DNA of 64,000 nt from Butyrivibrio sp. MC2013 (GCF_000424585.1 NZ_KE384211.1:186001-250000); one strand, 5' to 3'. Positions 26,245-35,968 are shown, counted from the stretch's first letter. Notes: a model not told the origin generated them from the sequence alone. Numbers and translations: made by a program.

Positions 26245-26943
26245 ATGCTGCGTGTAGCTGTATGCGATGACGAGATCGTCACTCTTAAACAAATCACACA
26301 CCTTCTTCAGACATTTGCAAGGGAGAACAAACGCATATCCTTTGATATAGAATCTTTCCAGGATTCTGCTACTTTGCTCTCTTCCATCAAGAAGAAACAT
26401 TTCGACATTTATCTGCTGGATATTTTTATTGATGAATTAAGCGGAGTAGAGATCGCACGTCAGATCCGTGCTGACGGCAGCAAAAGCGAGATAATCTTCC
26501 TCACAGCATCTGAAGACTATTACCGTGACGCCTATAAGCTAAAGGTCTCCCGTTATATTGCAAAGCCCATAGAACCTGAAGAATTCTTTGAAGCGCTGTC
26601 TATCATCTGCCAGCGTTTTGAAGATGACAGCTTCCTGATACAGGACGGCAAATGCGCAGTCAGGATCCCCCTTAGAGATATTCTATACTGCGAATCCGCC
26701 GAGCATTACAAGAAAATAGTAACGAGAAATGAGGAATTTGTAGTCCGTTCCACCATGCAGGAGCTGATATCAAGACTTGCCGCAGATTTCTTTTACCCTC
26801 TGGGCAAAAGGATCCTGATCAATGTGCTGCATGTCAAGTCCGTCACATCCGAACATGTGACCATGGACAACGGGCAGATCTTCTCTCTTCCAAGAGGCGA
26901 GATGAGACGTTTATGTGAACTGGTACAAAAGTATACCATTTGA
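26245..26943 (+). CDS. LytTR-family response regulator
   Basis: The 232-residue protein has an N-terminal receiver domain (MLRVAVCDDE, phospho-acceptor in IYLLDIFIDE, and FLTASEDYYRDAYKLKVSRYIAKP) and a C-terminal LytTR DNA-binding domain (REILYCESAEHY-like region through FSLPRGEMRRL). The start at 26245 follows GAGGTGGAG; an upstream frame to 26167 has no ribosome site. No sensor kinase gene is adjacent. It converges on xpt with only 18 bases between stops. Confidence 0.93.
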   Translation: MLRVAVCDDEIVTLKQITHLLQTFARENKRISFDIESFQDSATLLSSIKKKHFDIYLLDIFIDELSGVEIARQIRADGSKSEIIFLTASEDYYRDAYKLKVSRYIAKPIEPEEFFEALSIICQRFEDDSFLIQDGKCAVRIPLRDILYCESAEHYKKIVTRNEEFVVRSTMQELISRLAADFFYPLGKRILINVLHVKSVTSEHVTMDNGQIFSLPRGEMRRLCELVQKYTI

Positions 26944-26961
26944 TAACAAAGAAGAACTGCG

Positions 26962-27537
26962 TCATTGTCTGAAGGTGACACCATTTACAGGATCCATAGC
27001 TTCAACAATAGCCATGCTCATAAGCTTATAGCCCTTGGCTCTAAGCTCGTCTCCGCCGCCCTGGAAGCCCTTCTCAATTGCTATACCGATTCCGCCTACC
27101 TGGGCACCAGCCTGACTGCATATATCAAGAAGACCATTCATGGCATTGCCTATAGCGAGGAAATCATCCACAAGGAGTACCTTGTCATCAGGGCCAAGGA
27201 ATTTCCTGGCGATAGTCACATCATATTCCTTGCCATAAGTAAAAGATCTGACCTTGCTGGTATAGAGATCTCCATCCAGATTCATGGACTTTGCTTTCTT
27301 GGCAAATACCACAGGAACATTAAAATATCTGGCTGTCATGCAGGCAATGGCAATACCGCTTGCTTCAACAGTCACCACCTTGGTAATACCCTCATCCTTA
27401 AACTCATCATAAAATGCTTTGCCAAGCTTATCCAGTGTATCCACATCCAGCTGATGATTCAGGAAATTATCTACCTTCAGTATATTTCCCTCTTTTACAA
27501 GTCCGTCTTTTACAATCTTTTCTTCAAGAAAATTCAT
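26962..27537 (-). CDS. xpt: Xanthine phosphoribosyltransferase
   Basis: Xpt converts xanthine plus PRPP to XMP in purine salvage. The 191-residue protein has the PRPP-binding [14 protein letters not shown] motif near residue 124 and the family N-terminus [13 protein letters not shown]. Length equals that of Bacillus Xpt. It is the last gene of an operon that also encodes a nucleoside-type ABC transporter and a TetR regulator, which supports a salvage role. No purine riboswitch was seen before it or the operon. Confidence 0.96.
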   Translation of the reverse strand: MNFLEEKIVKDGLVKEGNILKVDNFLNHQLDVDTLDKLGKAFYDEFKDEGITKVVTVEASGIAIACMTARYFNVPVVFAKKAKSMNLDGDLYTSKVRSFTYGKEYDVTIARKFLGPDDKVLLVDDFLAIGNAMNGLLDICSQAGAQVGGIGIAIEKGFQGGGDELRAKGYKLMSMAIVEAMDPVNGVTFRQ

Positions 27538-27581
27538 GATGCTCTCCCGATTTTACTAAGTTATTTGCCAGATTTTTGTAT

Positions 27582-28172
27582 TTATCTGTATGCTTCAACC
27601 ATCTTAAGGACAATCTGCTTGGACATCTCAAAATACTGCCTGAGGTCAATACTGTCTTCATCGATAAGATACTGTATGGTAGCGCCTTCCAGCATTGATA
27701 CATACTGGGCAGGCAGGTACTGTCTGATATCATCAGGGAGCCCCGGTACATATCTGTCCAGTACCTGACCTATCTCCTGTCTCCAAAGGGAATAGGACTC
27801 AGCGAACCTCTGCCTGGTATCCTCATCTACCCTACTCTGTACCCAAAAGTCCATCTCTGCATGGTTGTACTCAGGGAAATTCTCTATCAGATGGATCTCG
27901 TTTTCTGTAAAAATATCCAGAGCGCTTTCCAGCGTATCCTCTGCACCTTCTCTTAGCTCTTCACGAAGCTTGGGGAAATTACCCAGGATCTTCTTTTGAA
28001 GGGCTATGAGGATCTCTTCCTTGGTCTTGTAATAATACAGGACATTGGACTGGAGCATATCTGCTTCTTTGGCGATCAGACTGATCCTGGTACCGCTGAT
28101 GGTATGAGCTTCCATTACTCTGAGAGTAGCCTCAAGGATTTTCTCTTCGTTGTTCTTCTCGCTGTTCTTCAT
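27582..28172 (-). CDS. TetR/AcrR-family regulator of the purine transport operon
   Basis: The 196-residue product has the TetR N-terminal helix-turn-helix (ILEATLRVMEAHTISGTRIS, then MLQSNVLYYYKTKEEILIAL) and a helical ligand domain. It lies inside the operon, 2 bases after the second permease gene, so it is made along with the transporter. Two inverted-repeat sites that flank and overlap the operon promoter (33311-33328, 33361-33380) are good candidates for its operators. The ligand may be a purine; this is inference. Confidence 0.9.
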   Translation of the reverse strand: MKNSEKNNEEKILEATLRVMEAHTISGTRISLIAKEADMLQSNVLYYYKTKEEILIALQKKILGNFPKLREELREGAEDTLESALDIFTENEIHLIENFPEYNHAEMDFWVQSRVDEDTRQRFAESYSLWRQEIGQVLDRYVPGLPDDIRQYLPAQYVSMLEGATIQYLIDEDSIDLRQYFEMSKQIVLKMVEAYR

Positions 28173-28174
28173 AA

Positions 28175-29158
28175 TTATCTGTCCTCTCTGAAGTAAGCTT
28201 TACCAAGGCTAGCCGGAGGCTGATTCTCAGGCTTATTACGCTTGGATATCACTACGAGCACAATGATCGTAACCACATAAGGCAGCATCTTGACCAGCTC
28301 TGATGTAGCCCTGTTCAGCCCCGGAAGGTAGATGTAGAGTACATAAAGAGCACCGAATACCAAGGACCCCCATATAGCATTGGAAGGCTTCCAGAGTGCC
28401 AGAATAACAAGAGCTATAGCCAGCCAGCCTCTGTCTCCAAATCCATTATTGGACCAGGTTCCTCCCAAATATTCCATTACAAAATACAGACCTCCCAGAC
28501 CTGCAATAACAGCGCCTGCAACAGTTGCAATATATTTATTGCCTGTAACATTGATGCCTGCAGCATCTGCAACAGAAGGGTCTTCGCCAATAGCCAGGAG
28601 ATTGAGGCCATAGCCGGTGCCAACAATAAGCCATGTGACTATAAGAGCTATCACTATGGACAGATATGTAAGAAAACCATAAGAGAAAAGGATCTTGCCC
28701 ACAAGAGGGATATTCCTCATAAACGCAGGAAAGAAATTGGTATAACCGCTTGCTGATGTCGCAACAGAGATCTGACCTACGCCGCCTGCAAGCTTGGAAA
28801 GGCTGCCTCCAAAGAAGTTGCCAAAGCCCACGCCAAAGGTAGTAAGTGCAAGACCCACAACATTCTGATTAGCACGAAGTGTGGTAGTAAGGAAGCAGTA
28901 GAGAAGTCCTCCAAGAGCGCTTGCTATCACTGTACAGATAAGGGAAATGACTACGCCCGCAAAAGCTGACGGGTTATCCGTGGCATTCTCATAAAGGAAT
29001 GCTCCCATAAGACCGGATATACCGCCCATGTACATGATGCCCGGTATACCCAGGTTAAGATTGCCTGATTTCTCTGTAAGGATCTCACCTGTAGCTCCAT
29101 AAAGAAGAGGAACTGCCTGTCCTACAGCTGCAACAATAAATGTAAGAAGAAGGGTCAT
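28175..29158 (-). CDS. BMP-type nucleoside ABC transporter, permease 2
   Basis: This 327-residue membrane protein has about eight to nine hydrophobic helices and the stretch GATGEILTEKSGNLNLGIPG near the N-terminus, typical of the second permease (NupQ/NupC type) of nucleoside importers. Its start overlaps the end of the first permease by 4 bases. It works with the preceding permease, the double-ATPase subunit and the BMP lipoprotein. Confidence 0.92.
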   Translation of the reverse strand: MTLLLTFIVAAVGQAVPLLYGATGEILTEKSGNLNLGIPGIMYMGGISGLMGAFLYENATDNPSAFAGVVISLICTVIASALGGLLYCFLTTTLRANQNVVGLALTTFGVGFGNFFGGSLSKLAGGVGQISVATSASGYTNFFPAFMRNIPLVGKILFSYGFLTYLSIVIALIVTWLIVGTGYGLNLLAIGEDPSVADAAGINVTGNKYIATVAGAVIAGLGGLYFVMEYLGGTWSNNGFGDRGWLAIALVILALWKPSNAIWGSLVFGALYVLYIYLPGLNRATSELVKMLPYVVTIIVLVVISKRNKPENQPPASLGKAYFREDR

Positions 29159-30258
29159 GACTTGTCATCCTCCGTATTAACAACTTTCAAATGATAACGG
29201 ATAAAGAATTCACATCCGATGAGGAAGAATATCAGAATACCGGTAATGATATCTGATGCATTTTCATTAAGTCCGTACTGTGATGCGATCTGGATACTAC
29301 CCTGCTGCATGAATACAAGGAAAGCAGCAACCAGCAGCATGCCTGCGGGATTAAGATTGGCCATCCACGCCACCACGATGGCTGTAAAGCCTCTTCCGCC
29401 TGCAGTAGATGTGGAAATGGTATGACTGGCACCTGATACGATGACAGCGCCTGCAAGTCCGCATACAGCTGAGGATACCAGCATGGTCCTGATAATGACC
29501 TTGCCTACATTGATACCGGCATATCTGGCTGTATTCTGGCTCTCTCCTACTACAGCTATCTCATAGCCATGCTTGGTGATCTTCATATAAAGAGTCATCA
29601 CAACAGTCACTATGAGCACTATCAGGATATTCAGACCATAATCGGATCCAAACAGAGCCGGGAACCAGCCTTCCTTGCCTGAAGGATTGATGATACCTAC
29701 AGAATTGGAACCGGAAGGATTCTCCCAGAATACAATAAAGAAGGTAACAAGCTGCATAGCCACATAATTGAGCATCAATGTAAAGAGTGACTCGTTGGTA
29801 TTAAATATAGCCTTAAAGAGTCCGGGTAAAAATCCCCAGATCATACCACCAAGGGCACTGCATACAATTATGAGAAAAAGAAGTAAAGGTGCAGGAATGC
29901 TCTTACCATAGATCATAAGAGCTGAACAAGCTATACCTCCTGCCAGGATCTGTCCTTCAGCACCCAGATTCCAGAATCTCATCTTAAATGCAGGCATTAG
30001 GCCTACAGCTATGAGCAGAAGTACCACAGTCTCCCTGACAGTCACCCATATTCTCCTGGGAGAACCAACAGCGCCTCCGATTATACCTTCATATACCTTA
30101 AGGGGATTTACACCGGTAATACCCACAATAACAAAAGCAGCTACAATGAGGCCCAGCACAGCAGCGATCAGTCTGATCCCCCATGCTTTCAGAGGGCTGA
30201 TGCCGCTTCTCTTTACCATATGTATGACTTTTTTATTTGACCTTGCTATTTTAGACAC
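29155..30258 (-). CDS. BMP-type nucleoside ABC transporter, permease 1
   Basis: The 367-residue protein has about eight membrane helices and the RFWNLGAEGQILAGGI motif with FNTNESLFTLMLNYVA downstream, characteristic of NupP/NupB-type permeases. The N-terminus is basic and cytoplasmic. It overlaps the ATPase gene by 8 bases and the next permease by 4, which indicates tight coupling. Confidence 0.93.
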   Translation of the reverse strand: MSKIARSNKKVIHMVKRSGISPLKAWGIRLIAAVLGLIVAAFVIVGITGVNPLKVYEGIIGGAVGSPRRIWVTVRETVVLLLIAVGLMPAFKMRFWNLGAEGQILAGGIACSALMIYGKSIPAPLLLFLIIVCSALGGMIWGFLPGLFKAIFNTNESLFTLMLNYVAMQLVTFFIVFWENPSGSNSVGIINPSGKEGWFPALFGSDYGLNILIVLIVTVVMTLYMKITKHGYEIAVVGESQNTARYAGINVGKVIIRTMLVSSAVCGLAGAVIVSGASHTISTSTAGGRGFTAIVVAWMANLNPAGMLLVAAFLVFMQQGSIQIASQYGLNENASDIITGILIFFLIGCEFFIRYHLKVVNTEDDKS

Positions 30259-31789
30259 TTCTTTCCACCTTCCTGCCGCCTGTCATGAGCATGCCCAGCT
30301 CCTCCTTGGAGGATTCCTTGGCATTTACAATACCTGTCACACTGCCTTCACACAGGACCATGATCCTGTCACAGAGCTGGAGCAGTACGTCCAGATCTTC
30401 ACCTACGCACATTACAGCTACGCCCTTGCTCTTCTGATCAGCAAGGAGGTTATATATTGTATAGGATGAGTTGATATCCAAACCTCTAACGGGATAAGCT
30501 ACCATGAGCACATTAGGATTGGTAGCAATCTCTCTTCCTACCAGTATCTTCTGCACATTACCGCCGGAAAGCTTGCTCACAGGAGTTTCCACACCGGGAG
30601 TCTTGACTTCCAGCTTATCCACTATTTTCTCAGCCAGCTTCTTGGGTGACTTTCTGTCTGTAAAGAACTTGCTCTTACCTGATCTGTAGGAACGGATCAT
30701 CATATTATCAGTCAGGTCCATGGAAGCTACAAGGCCCATTCCCAGTCTGTCTTCAGGTACAAAGGACAGGCTGATCTTGAGATTCTGTATCTCCTGCACT
30801 GACTTCTCAGACAACTTCTCAACAGGTGCATCTCCCGGAGGATAATAGAGTATCTCACCGGAATCAATATTCTGCAGTCCTGCTATGGACTCCAAAAGCT
30901 CCTTCTGACCACTTCCGGAGATACCTGCTATACCCAGGATCTCGCCGGAATTAGCTTCAAAGGATACGTCCTTTAGTATGAAGAGGCCTTCACTATCTCT
31001 GACACTGACGCCTCTCACATCTATTCTCTTTTCACAGCCCACAGGATCAGTACGTTTAATATCAAGGTGGACCTTCTCACCTACCATCATCTCGGTGAGC
31101 TGCTGGGCATTTGTCTGTGAAGTCTCCACAGTACCGATACAAGAGCCCTTTCTCAGCACAGCTACTCGATCAGATATCTCCAGCACCTCGTTAAGCTTAT
31201 GTGTGATTATGATAATAGACTTGCCTGCCTTCTTCATCCTGCGAAGCACGTCAAAGAGCTTCTCGATCTCCTGGGGAGTCAGTACTGCTGTAGGCTCATC
31301 CAGGATCAGGATATCAGCACCTCTGTATAAAACCTTTATGATCTCAACAGTCTGCTTCTGTGATACAGACATGTTGTATATTTTCTCTGTTGGAGACAGC
31401 TCGAAGCCGTATCTATCAATAAGGTCCTTGACTTCCTTATTGACCTTTTTCATATCACGGCGGCCCTGGCCTATCTGGCCAAGGATAATATTCTCAGCTG
31501 CTGTAAGGATATTGATCAGTTTAAAATGCTGGTGGATCATACCAATCCCCAGTTCAAAGGAATCCATGGGATTCCTGATGGTAACGCTTTCGCCGTTTAC
31601 CATGATCTGCCCTTCATCAGGAAAGTAGATTCCTGAGAGCATATTCATAAGGGTAGTCTTACCACTACCGTTTTCTCCCAAAATAGACAATATCTCACCC
31701 TTTTTAAGCGTGAGATCTACGTGATCGTTTGCTATTACATTTCCGAATCTTTTGGTAACGCCCTTTAATTCGATTGCGTTTGTATCCAT
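30251..31789 (-). CDS. BMP-type nucleoside ABC transporter, double ATP-binding subunit
   Basis: The 512-residue protein has two ABC domains. The first has Walker A GENGSGKTTLM (about residue 38) and Walker B DILILDEPTAVLT, with an MSVSQKQTVEI signature. The second has a degenerate Walker A (GISGSGQKELL), a full LSGGNVQKILVGRE signature, and MVAYPVRGLDI in place of a standard Walker B. This asymmetry is typical of the ribose/nucleoside class. It starts 163 bases after the BMP lipoprotein gene, with a strong stem-loop in between. Confidence 0.95.
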   Translation of the reverse strand: MDTNAIELKGVTKRFGNVIANDHVDLTLKKGEILSILGENGSGKTTLMNMLSGIYFPDEGQIMVNGESVTIRNPMDSFELGIGMIHQHFKLINILTAAENIILGQIGQGRRDMKKVNKEVKDLIDRYGFELSPTEKIYNMSVSQKQTVEIIKVLYRGADILILDEPTAVLTPQEIEKLFDVLRRMKKAGKSIIIITHKLNEVLEISDRVAVLRKGSCIGTVETSQTNAQQLTEMMVGEKVHLDIKRTDPVGCEKRIDVRGVSVRDSEGLFILKDVSFEANSGEILGIAGISGSGQKELLESIAGLQNIDSGEILYYPPGDAPVEKLSEKSVQEIQNLKISLSFVPEDRLGMGLVASMDLTDNMMIRSYRSGKSKFFTDRKSPKKLAEKIVDKLEVKTPGVETPVSKLSGGNVQKILVGREIATNPNVLMVAYPVRGLDINSSYTIYNLLADQKSKGVAVMCVGEDLDVLLQLCDRIMVLCEGSVTGIVNAKESSKEELGMLMTGGRKVERSV

Positions 31790-31877
31790 ACATTATCCTT
31801 TTTAAGCAAGTATTAGGGATATACTAAACAATTATGATCCGTTGAAAAGGACCATTTTAATATCCCTTACGGAAGAT

Positions 31878-31911
31878 TTAACTCAGCCGAAAAGAATTTC
31901 GGCTGAGTTAA
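31878..31911. promoter_or_regulatory. Intercistronic stem-loop after the BMP lipoprotein gene
   Basis: ttaactcagccgaaa and tttcggctgagttaa form a perfect 15-base stem with a 4-base loop. No T-run follows on the minus strand. Such stems often protect the mRNA of the binding protein, giving more of it than of the membrane parts. Confidence 0.6.
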
Positions 31912-31952
31912 TCAAATTCAAAATATCAATCTAAATTTCTAAGAAAGATGGA

Positions 31953-33203
31953 TCATTCAGCGTTAGCTGTGATGCCATCAATGATCATAGCAAATGCGGG
32001 AGCAGATGCTACAGAAGACTCATGGAAAGCACCGTCAGATACATACTGTGCATACTGAGCATAGTCACCGCCTTCAGCAATGGCATCCTCAAGAGTCTTG
32101 CCGCCGTCTACTGTAAATGTTGATGTATCGAATACATTGAGCTTACCGGAAGAGATAGCTTCGATAGTCTCCTTAACAACATCCTCAGTACCCTCAGCGA
32201 TAGCGTTCTGGTTAAGATCTGTGATAGCTACAGCGCCATCTGCAAAACCTGCAGTCCAGTCAGCAGGCATTACTTCGCCGTTAAGAACAGCCTGTACAGC
32301 ATATGTGTAATATACACCCCAGTTGTTGCTTGCGGATGTGAGTGCGCAGGTAGGAGCAACAGCTGTCATATCTACGTTGTAACCAACGCAGGGAACTCCG
32401 GCCTTCTCACAAGCTGTAGGAGCACCTGTTGTATCAGCGTGCTGAGAGATCAGAACGCATCCGTCAGCGATGAGCTGAGTAGCAACCTCACCTTCAGCTG
32501 TCATATCAGCCCAGCTGTTGGTATACTGTACTTCCATAGTAGCTGTAGGAACCTGGCTGCGTACGCCAAGGAAGAAAGATGTGAAACCACTGATAACCTC
32601 TGCATAAGGATAAGCACCAACATAACCAACCTTAGCCTGGTCAGCTGTGATCTTGCCGTCAGCGATCATCTCGTTGAGCTTCATACCAGCTACAACACCG
32701 CTTACATAACGTGCTTCATAGATATTGTCAAAGTAGTTGTGGAAATTGCTGAGGCCTGATCCAGCAGCCTGATAACCTGTAGCATGAGCAAACTCTACTT
32801 CAGGATGATCACCTGCTACCTGCATAAGGAATGACTCATGACCAAAGCTTGTAGCAAATACAACATTACAGCCCTGATCTACAAGATCTTCTGCAGCATC
32901 TGCACAGGACTCATCTTCAGGGATAAGTGACTTCTCGATAACCTGCTCATCAGAGAGGCCAAGCGCAGCCTGCATATCATCAATACCCTGCATGTGAGCT
33001 GCTGTATATCCTTCGTTCTCATCACCGATGTAGATAACACCAACCTTGATGTTTGATGCATCCAGACCTTCGGATGCCTGTTCCTCTGTAGCGCTTTCGC
33101 CCTGTGCTTCTTCCTGCTGGGGAGCAGATGCACTCTGGCAGCCGGCCAGCATTGTTACAGATGTAGCAGCAACCAGCATGAGACTCATAAGTTTCTTCTT
33201 CAT
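31953..33203 (-). CDS. BMP-family ABC transporter substrate-binding lipoprotein
   Basis: The 416-residue protein has a lipoprotein signal (MKKKLMSLMLVAATSVTMLA, then GC) and a Ser/Glu/Gln-rich linker. The BMP (PnrA-like) domain follows, with KVGVIYIGDENEGYTAAHMQ, NVVFATSFGH and GYVGAYPYAEVISG. PnrA-like proteins bind purine nucleosides, which agrees with xpt in the same operon. A BMP domain is usually about 320 residues, so length is normal with linker and tail. AGGAGG precedes the start. It is the first gene after the operator-flanked promoter. Confidence 0.95.
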   Translation of the reverse strand: MKKKLMSLMLVAATSVTMLAGCQSASAPQQEEAQGESATEEQASEGLDASNIKVGVIYIGDENEGYTAAHMQGIDDMQAALGLSDEQVIEKSLIPEDESCADAAEDLVDQGCNVVFATSFGHESFLMQVAGDHPEVEFAHATGYQAAGSGLSNFHNYFDNIYEARYVSGVVAGMKLNEMIADGKITADQAKVGYVGAYPYAEVISGFTSFFLGVRSQVPTATMEVQYTNSWADMTAEGEVATQLIADGCVLISQHADTTGAPTACEKAGVPCVGYNVDMTAVAPTCALTSASNNWGVYYTYAVQAVLNGEVMPADWTAGFADGAVAITDLNQNAIAEGTEDVVKETIEAISSGKLNVFDTSTFTVDGGKTLEDAIAEGGDYAQYAQYVSDGAFHESSVASAPAFAMIIDGITANAE

Positions 33204-33310
33204 GTTTTCCTCCTGTTAAACACTATTAAGTGATTGATATAAACAGCATTCATAGCCTTTATATCTTGAAATGAAAAAGCCAAAAATGCCTTGATTTCAC
33301 ATCAAAACTT

Positions 33311-33380
33311 TTTGACCACCCATTCAATATAATTATACCTGACAGATTTGTCAACATCTAATTTGAACGACTATTCAAAT
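33311..33380 (-). promoter_or_regulatory. Promoter with two candidate TetR operators
   Basis: On the minus strand TTGACA (33349-33354) and TATATT (33326-33331) are 17 bases apart. ATTTGAACGACTATTCAAAT (33361-33380) is a perfect inverted repeat of 7-base arms just upstream of the -35. A related site, TTTGACCACCCATTCAAT (33311-33328), overlaps the -10 edge and start region. The two agree at 13 of 18 positions. This fits double-operator repression of the bmp-xpt operon by its own TetR protein. Confidence 0.65.
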
Positions 33381-33640
33381 AAAATAATACCCTCTATTAA
33401 AAGCATTTATAATTATACACAGTGCATGTTATAATACGTGAATATATGCGTAATTTAATGCTTATATAGAAGGTATTTTTATGTATATTTCTTGTATTTA
33501 TTGTATATCAGGTCATCTGTAACAAAGATTATCTCATCTCTGCCCGATATACAGGCATAATAGCCAATAAGAGCCCGGGCTATTATAATAATGCCGGCTT
33601 AAGAATCACTAAATCTCATACAGCCTGTGGCATTGATCTC
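33381..33640. other. Non-coding stretch between two operons
   Basis: This AT-rich stretch holds only a weak stem, ataatagcc with ggctattat (about 33568-33591), after the DJ-1 gene, without a T-run. I see no gene or RNA in it. Confidence 0.5.
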
Positions 33641-34201
33641 TTACGCATAAACAATGCTGCAGGCTATTTCATCTGCTTTATCCTTGCCAAGGAAGTGTTC
33701 TACTATCTTCAGTCCAAAGTCTATAGCAGTGCCCATGCCTCTGCTGGTGATGATATTATCGCAAATGACAGCTTTATCATGAACCAGATCAGCTCCCCCC
33801 GCCAGAAGATCAACTTCTCTTGCAGGATAACAGGTTGCCTTTTTGCCTTTAAGCAGCCCAAGCTCAGCAAATACATAAGGCGCTGCACATATTGCTCCCA
33901 CAGTCTTACCACTGCCCGCAAATCTGACAAGCTCGTCGCATAGCTTGTCACATGCTCTGAGATTAGTGCTGCCCGGCATTCCTCCGGGAAGAATGAGCAT
34001 ATCCAGGCTGTCAAAGTCAACATCTCCTATGAGACAGTCGCATTTGATAGTCAGCTCATGAGACGAACTGACATAAATGTCAGGCATAATGGATACCTTT
34101 AAGGTATCTATACCTGCACGATACAAAATATCGTATACAGCAATAGCCTCCACATCTTCAAAACCATCTGCAAAGAAAATAGCAAGCTTCTTATCTGACA
34201 T
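33641..34201 (-). CDS. DJ-1/PfpI-family protein
   Basis: The 186-residue product has the DJ-1 fold signature: FADGFEDVEAIAVYDILYRAG at the N-terminus, LPGGMPGSTNLRACDKLCDE, and the nucleophile elbow VGAICAAPYVFAELGLLKGK (Cys near residue 105). Members act as glyoxalase/deglycase-like enzymes or chaperones; the substrate here is unknown. It follows the trp transporter ATPase by 18 bases with an AGGAGG site, so it is probably co-transcribed and under the same T-box. Confidence 0.92.
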   Translation of the reverse strand: MSDKKLAIFFADGFEDVEAIAVYDILYRAGIDTLKVSIMPDIYVSSSHELTIKCDCLIGDVDFDSLDMLILPGGMPGSTNLRACDKLCDELVRFAGSGKTVGAICAAPYVFAELGLLKGKKATCYPAREVDLLAGGADLVHDKAVICDNIITSRGMGTAIDFGLKIVEHFLGKDKADEIACSIVYA

Positions 34202-34219
34202 TACATGCCTCCTTCTATA

Positions 34220-35005
34220 TCACGCCAGTAGCATTCTGTCGTTACTTAGCTTCTCTCCGGCCTTTTCCTTAAAGAGCGTCAAAAGATCCTCAACTGTGGT
34301 ACTGCGTCTCTTCTCCCCACTCACATCATATATTATCTCACCATCATTCATCATGATAGTCCTGTTGCCCAGTTCCAGAGCTGACTGCATATTATGAGTG
34401 ATCATGAGACAGGTGATGCCGTTCTCTTCTATTACAGTCCTGGTGATATCAAGGACCTTCTCGGCAGTAGCAGGATCAAGAGCTGCTGTATGCTCGTCAA
34501 GCAAAAGGAGCTTAGGTACATTATAGGTAGCCATGAGGAGAGTCAGTGCCTGACGCTGTCCTCCGGACAAAAGGCCAACGGGATGCTTCATCCTGTCTTC
34601 CAATCCCATCCCAAGCATAGAAAGCCTCTCTCTGAATTCTCTCCTGTCTGCAGCTGATATATGAGCAAACCAGCCTCTCTTACCGGAAGCCAGATAGAGA
34701 TTGTCTTCAATGCTCATAGAAGGAGCTGAGCCCTTCATGGGATCCTGAAAGAGCCTGCCTATCTGGGCTGCTCTCTTGTGCTCACTCATAGATGTGATAT
34801 CTGTGCCATCTAATATGATAGAGCCGCTGTCCACCTTAAACACACCGCTTATGGCATTAAGGAGAGTGGATTTACCTGCTCCGTTTGAGCCTATTATACT
34901 GATAAAATCCCCTTTATTCACCTTCAGGCTGATATCTGTCAGAGCTTTCTTTTCATTAACAGTGCCACGGCCAAAGGTTTTGGATATCTTATTAAGTTCA
35001 AGCAT
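34220..35005 (-). CDS. trpZ: Tryptophan-type ABC transporter, ATP-binding protein
   Basis: This 261-residue ABC protein has Walker A GSNGAGKSTLL, signature LLSGGQRQALTLLM and Walker B LLLLDEHTAALD. Its permease and lipoprotein partners lie upstream in the same operon, and the T-box leader reads a Trp codon, so import of tryptophan or a precursor is the best guess. The DEHTAAL form of Walker B is typical of this transporter class. It overlaps the permease gene by 8 bases. Confidence 0.85.
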   Translation of the reverse strand: MLELNKISKTFGRGTVNEKKALTDISLKVNKGDFISIIGSNGAGKSTLLNAISGVFKVDSGSIILDGTDITSMSEHKRAAQIGRLFQDPMKGSAPSMSIEDNLYLASGKRGWFAHISAADRREFRERLSMLGMGLEDRMKHPVGLLSGGQRQALTLLMATYNVPKLLLLDEHTAALDPATAEKVLDITRTVIEENGITCLMITHNMQSALELGNRTIMMNDGEIIYDVSGEKRRSTTVEDLLTLFKEKAGEKLSNDRMLLA

Positions 35006-35897
35006 TGTCCCTTACCTCCTTCATCTCTTTTAACTTACCTATGAAGTAAGGCCCGGAGATAGCCAGTATGACTATCACAGAGGATACCAGCTTGAGCATA
35101 AATGCAGGCATGTTAAGCCTCAGAGCCAGTGTGTATACTATCCTGAAGAATATGGCACCTATCACTGCACCAATGATGCCGTGACCTACTCCCTTATTTC
35201 TAAAGAAGAGTCTGCCTATAAGGAGGGATGCCAGAGCTATGGTCAGCATACCTGTACCAATATCTATATTGGCAGATTTATTGTACTGAGCAAGAAGGCA
35301 CCCTGAAAGCGCTGTCAGTGAATTGGACAGGCACAATCCGGTAACAGTGATGGCCACGGTATTGATGGATGAAGATCTCACCATGTCGGGATTGTCACCT
35401 GTAGCTCTGATAGCCAGACCCAGCCTGGTCCTGAGAAATGCCACCAGGCAGATCATTACAAATAGTATAAGGGCTGTGATCAGTATCAGCTTGGACATAG
35501 GATCCAGAACGCTGCCATCCAGACTGTCACCTATCCTGCTAAATACAGTATCCGCAGAATTAAGATTTAGAAGAGATGAGCGGCCCATGATCGCTATATT
35601 TACAGAATATGCCGCGGTATTGACCGTAATACCCGCCAACAGGCTGTCCACTCCCATTTTGGTCTGAAGGATAGCTGTGATAAAGCCTGATACCATACCT
35701 GCCAGCATAGCAGCAGGCAGGGACAGATATGGATGTCCCGCCAGGACTACAACCGCACCCACAGCGGCACCCATTGTAAAAGCGCCGTCAGTGGACAGGT
35801 CACATACATTTAACATTGTATAACTTAGATATAAAGCAAGTACTGTTAAAGAACTGATAAGTCCCAGTTCAACAGCTGTCTGGATCAAAGCTGCCAT
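34998..35897 (-). CDS. trpY: Tryptophan-type ABC transporter, permease
   Basis: The 299-residue membrane protein has about eight helices with LSTDGAFTMGAAVGAVVV near residue 34 and AIRATGDNPDMVRSSSIN near 180, a layout related to branched-chain amino acid permeases and seen in TrpY/YtrF-like proteins. It is fused into one operon with the lipoprotein gene (71-base gap) and the ATPase gene. Confidence 0.85.
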   Translation of the reverse strand: MAALIQTAVELGLISSLTVLALYLSYTMLNVCDLSTDGAFTMGAAVGAVVVLAGHPYLSLPAAMLAGMVSGFITAILQTKMGVDSLLAGITVNTAAYSVNIAIMGRSSLLNLNSADTVFSRIGDSLDGSVLDPMSKLILITALILFVMICLVAFLRTRLGLAIRATGDNPDMVRSSSINTVAITVTGLCLSNSLTALSGCLLAQYNKSANIDIGTGMLTIALASLLIGRLFFRNKGVGHGIIGAVIGAIFFRIVYTLALRLNMPAFMLKLVSSVIVILAISGPYFIGKLKEMKEVRDNA

Positions 35898-35968
35898 AAT
35901 AGATCACTTCCCCTAAAATTTTAAATAGATAAAAAGAATAATCATATCAAGAATATAAACAAGAGCTC

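Noticed and set aside
30978-31628. Plus-strand open frame of 216 codons across the nucleoside ATPase gene
   Set aside because: Composition mirrors the real gene on the other strand; Ser/Leu-rich and without recognisable motifs.
33204-33640. Purine riboswitch before the nucleoside transporter operon
   Set aside because: The conserved loop sequences and the GTTTCTACC-like and GACTA elements are absent on the minus strand; operators explain control better.
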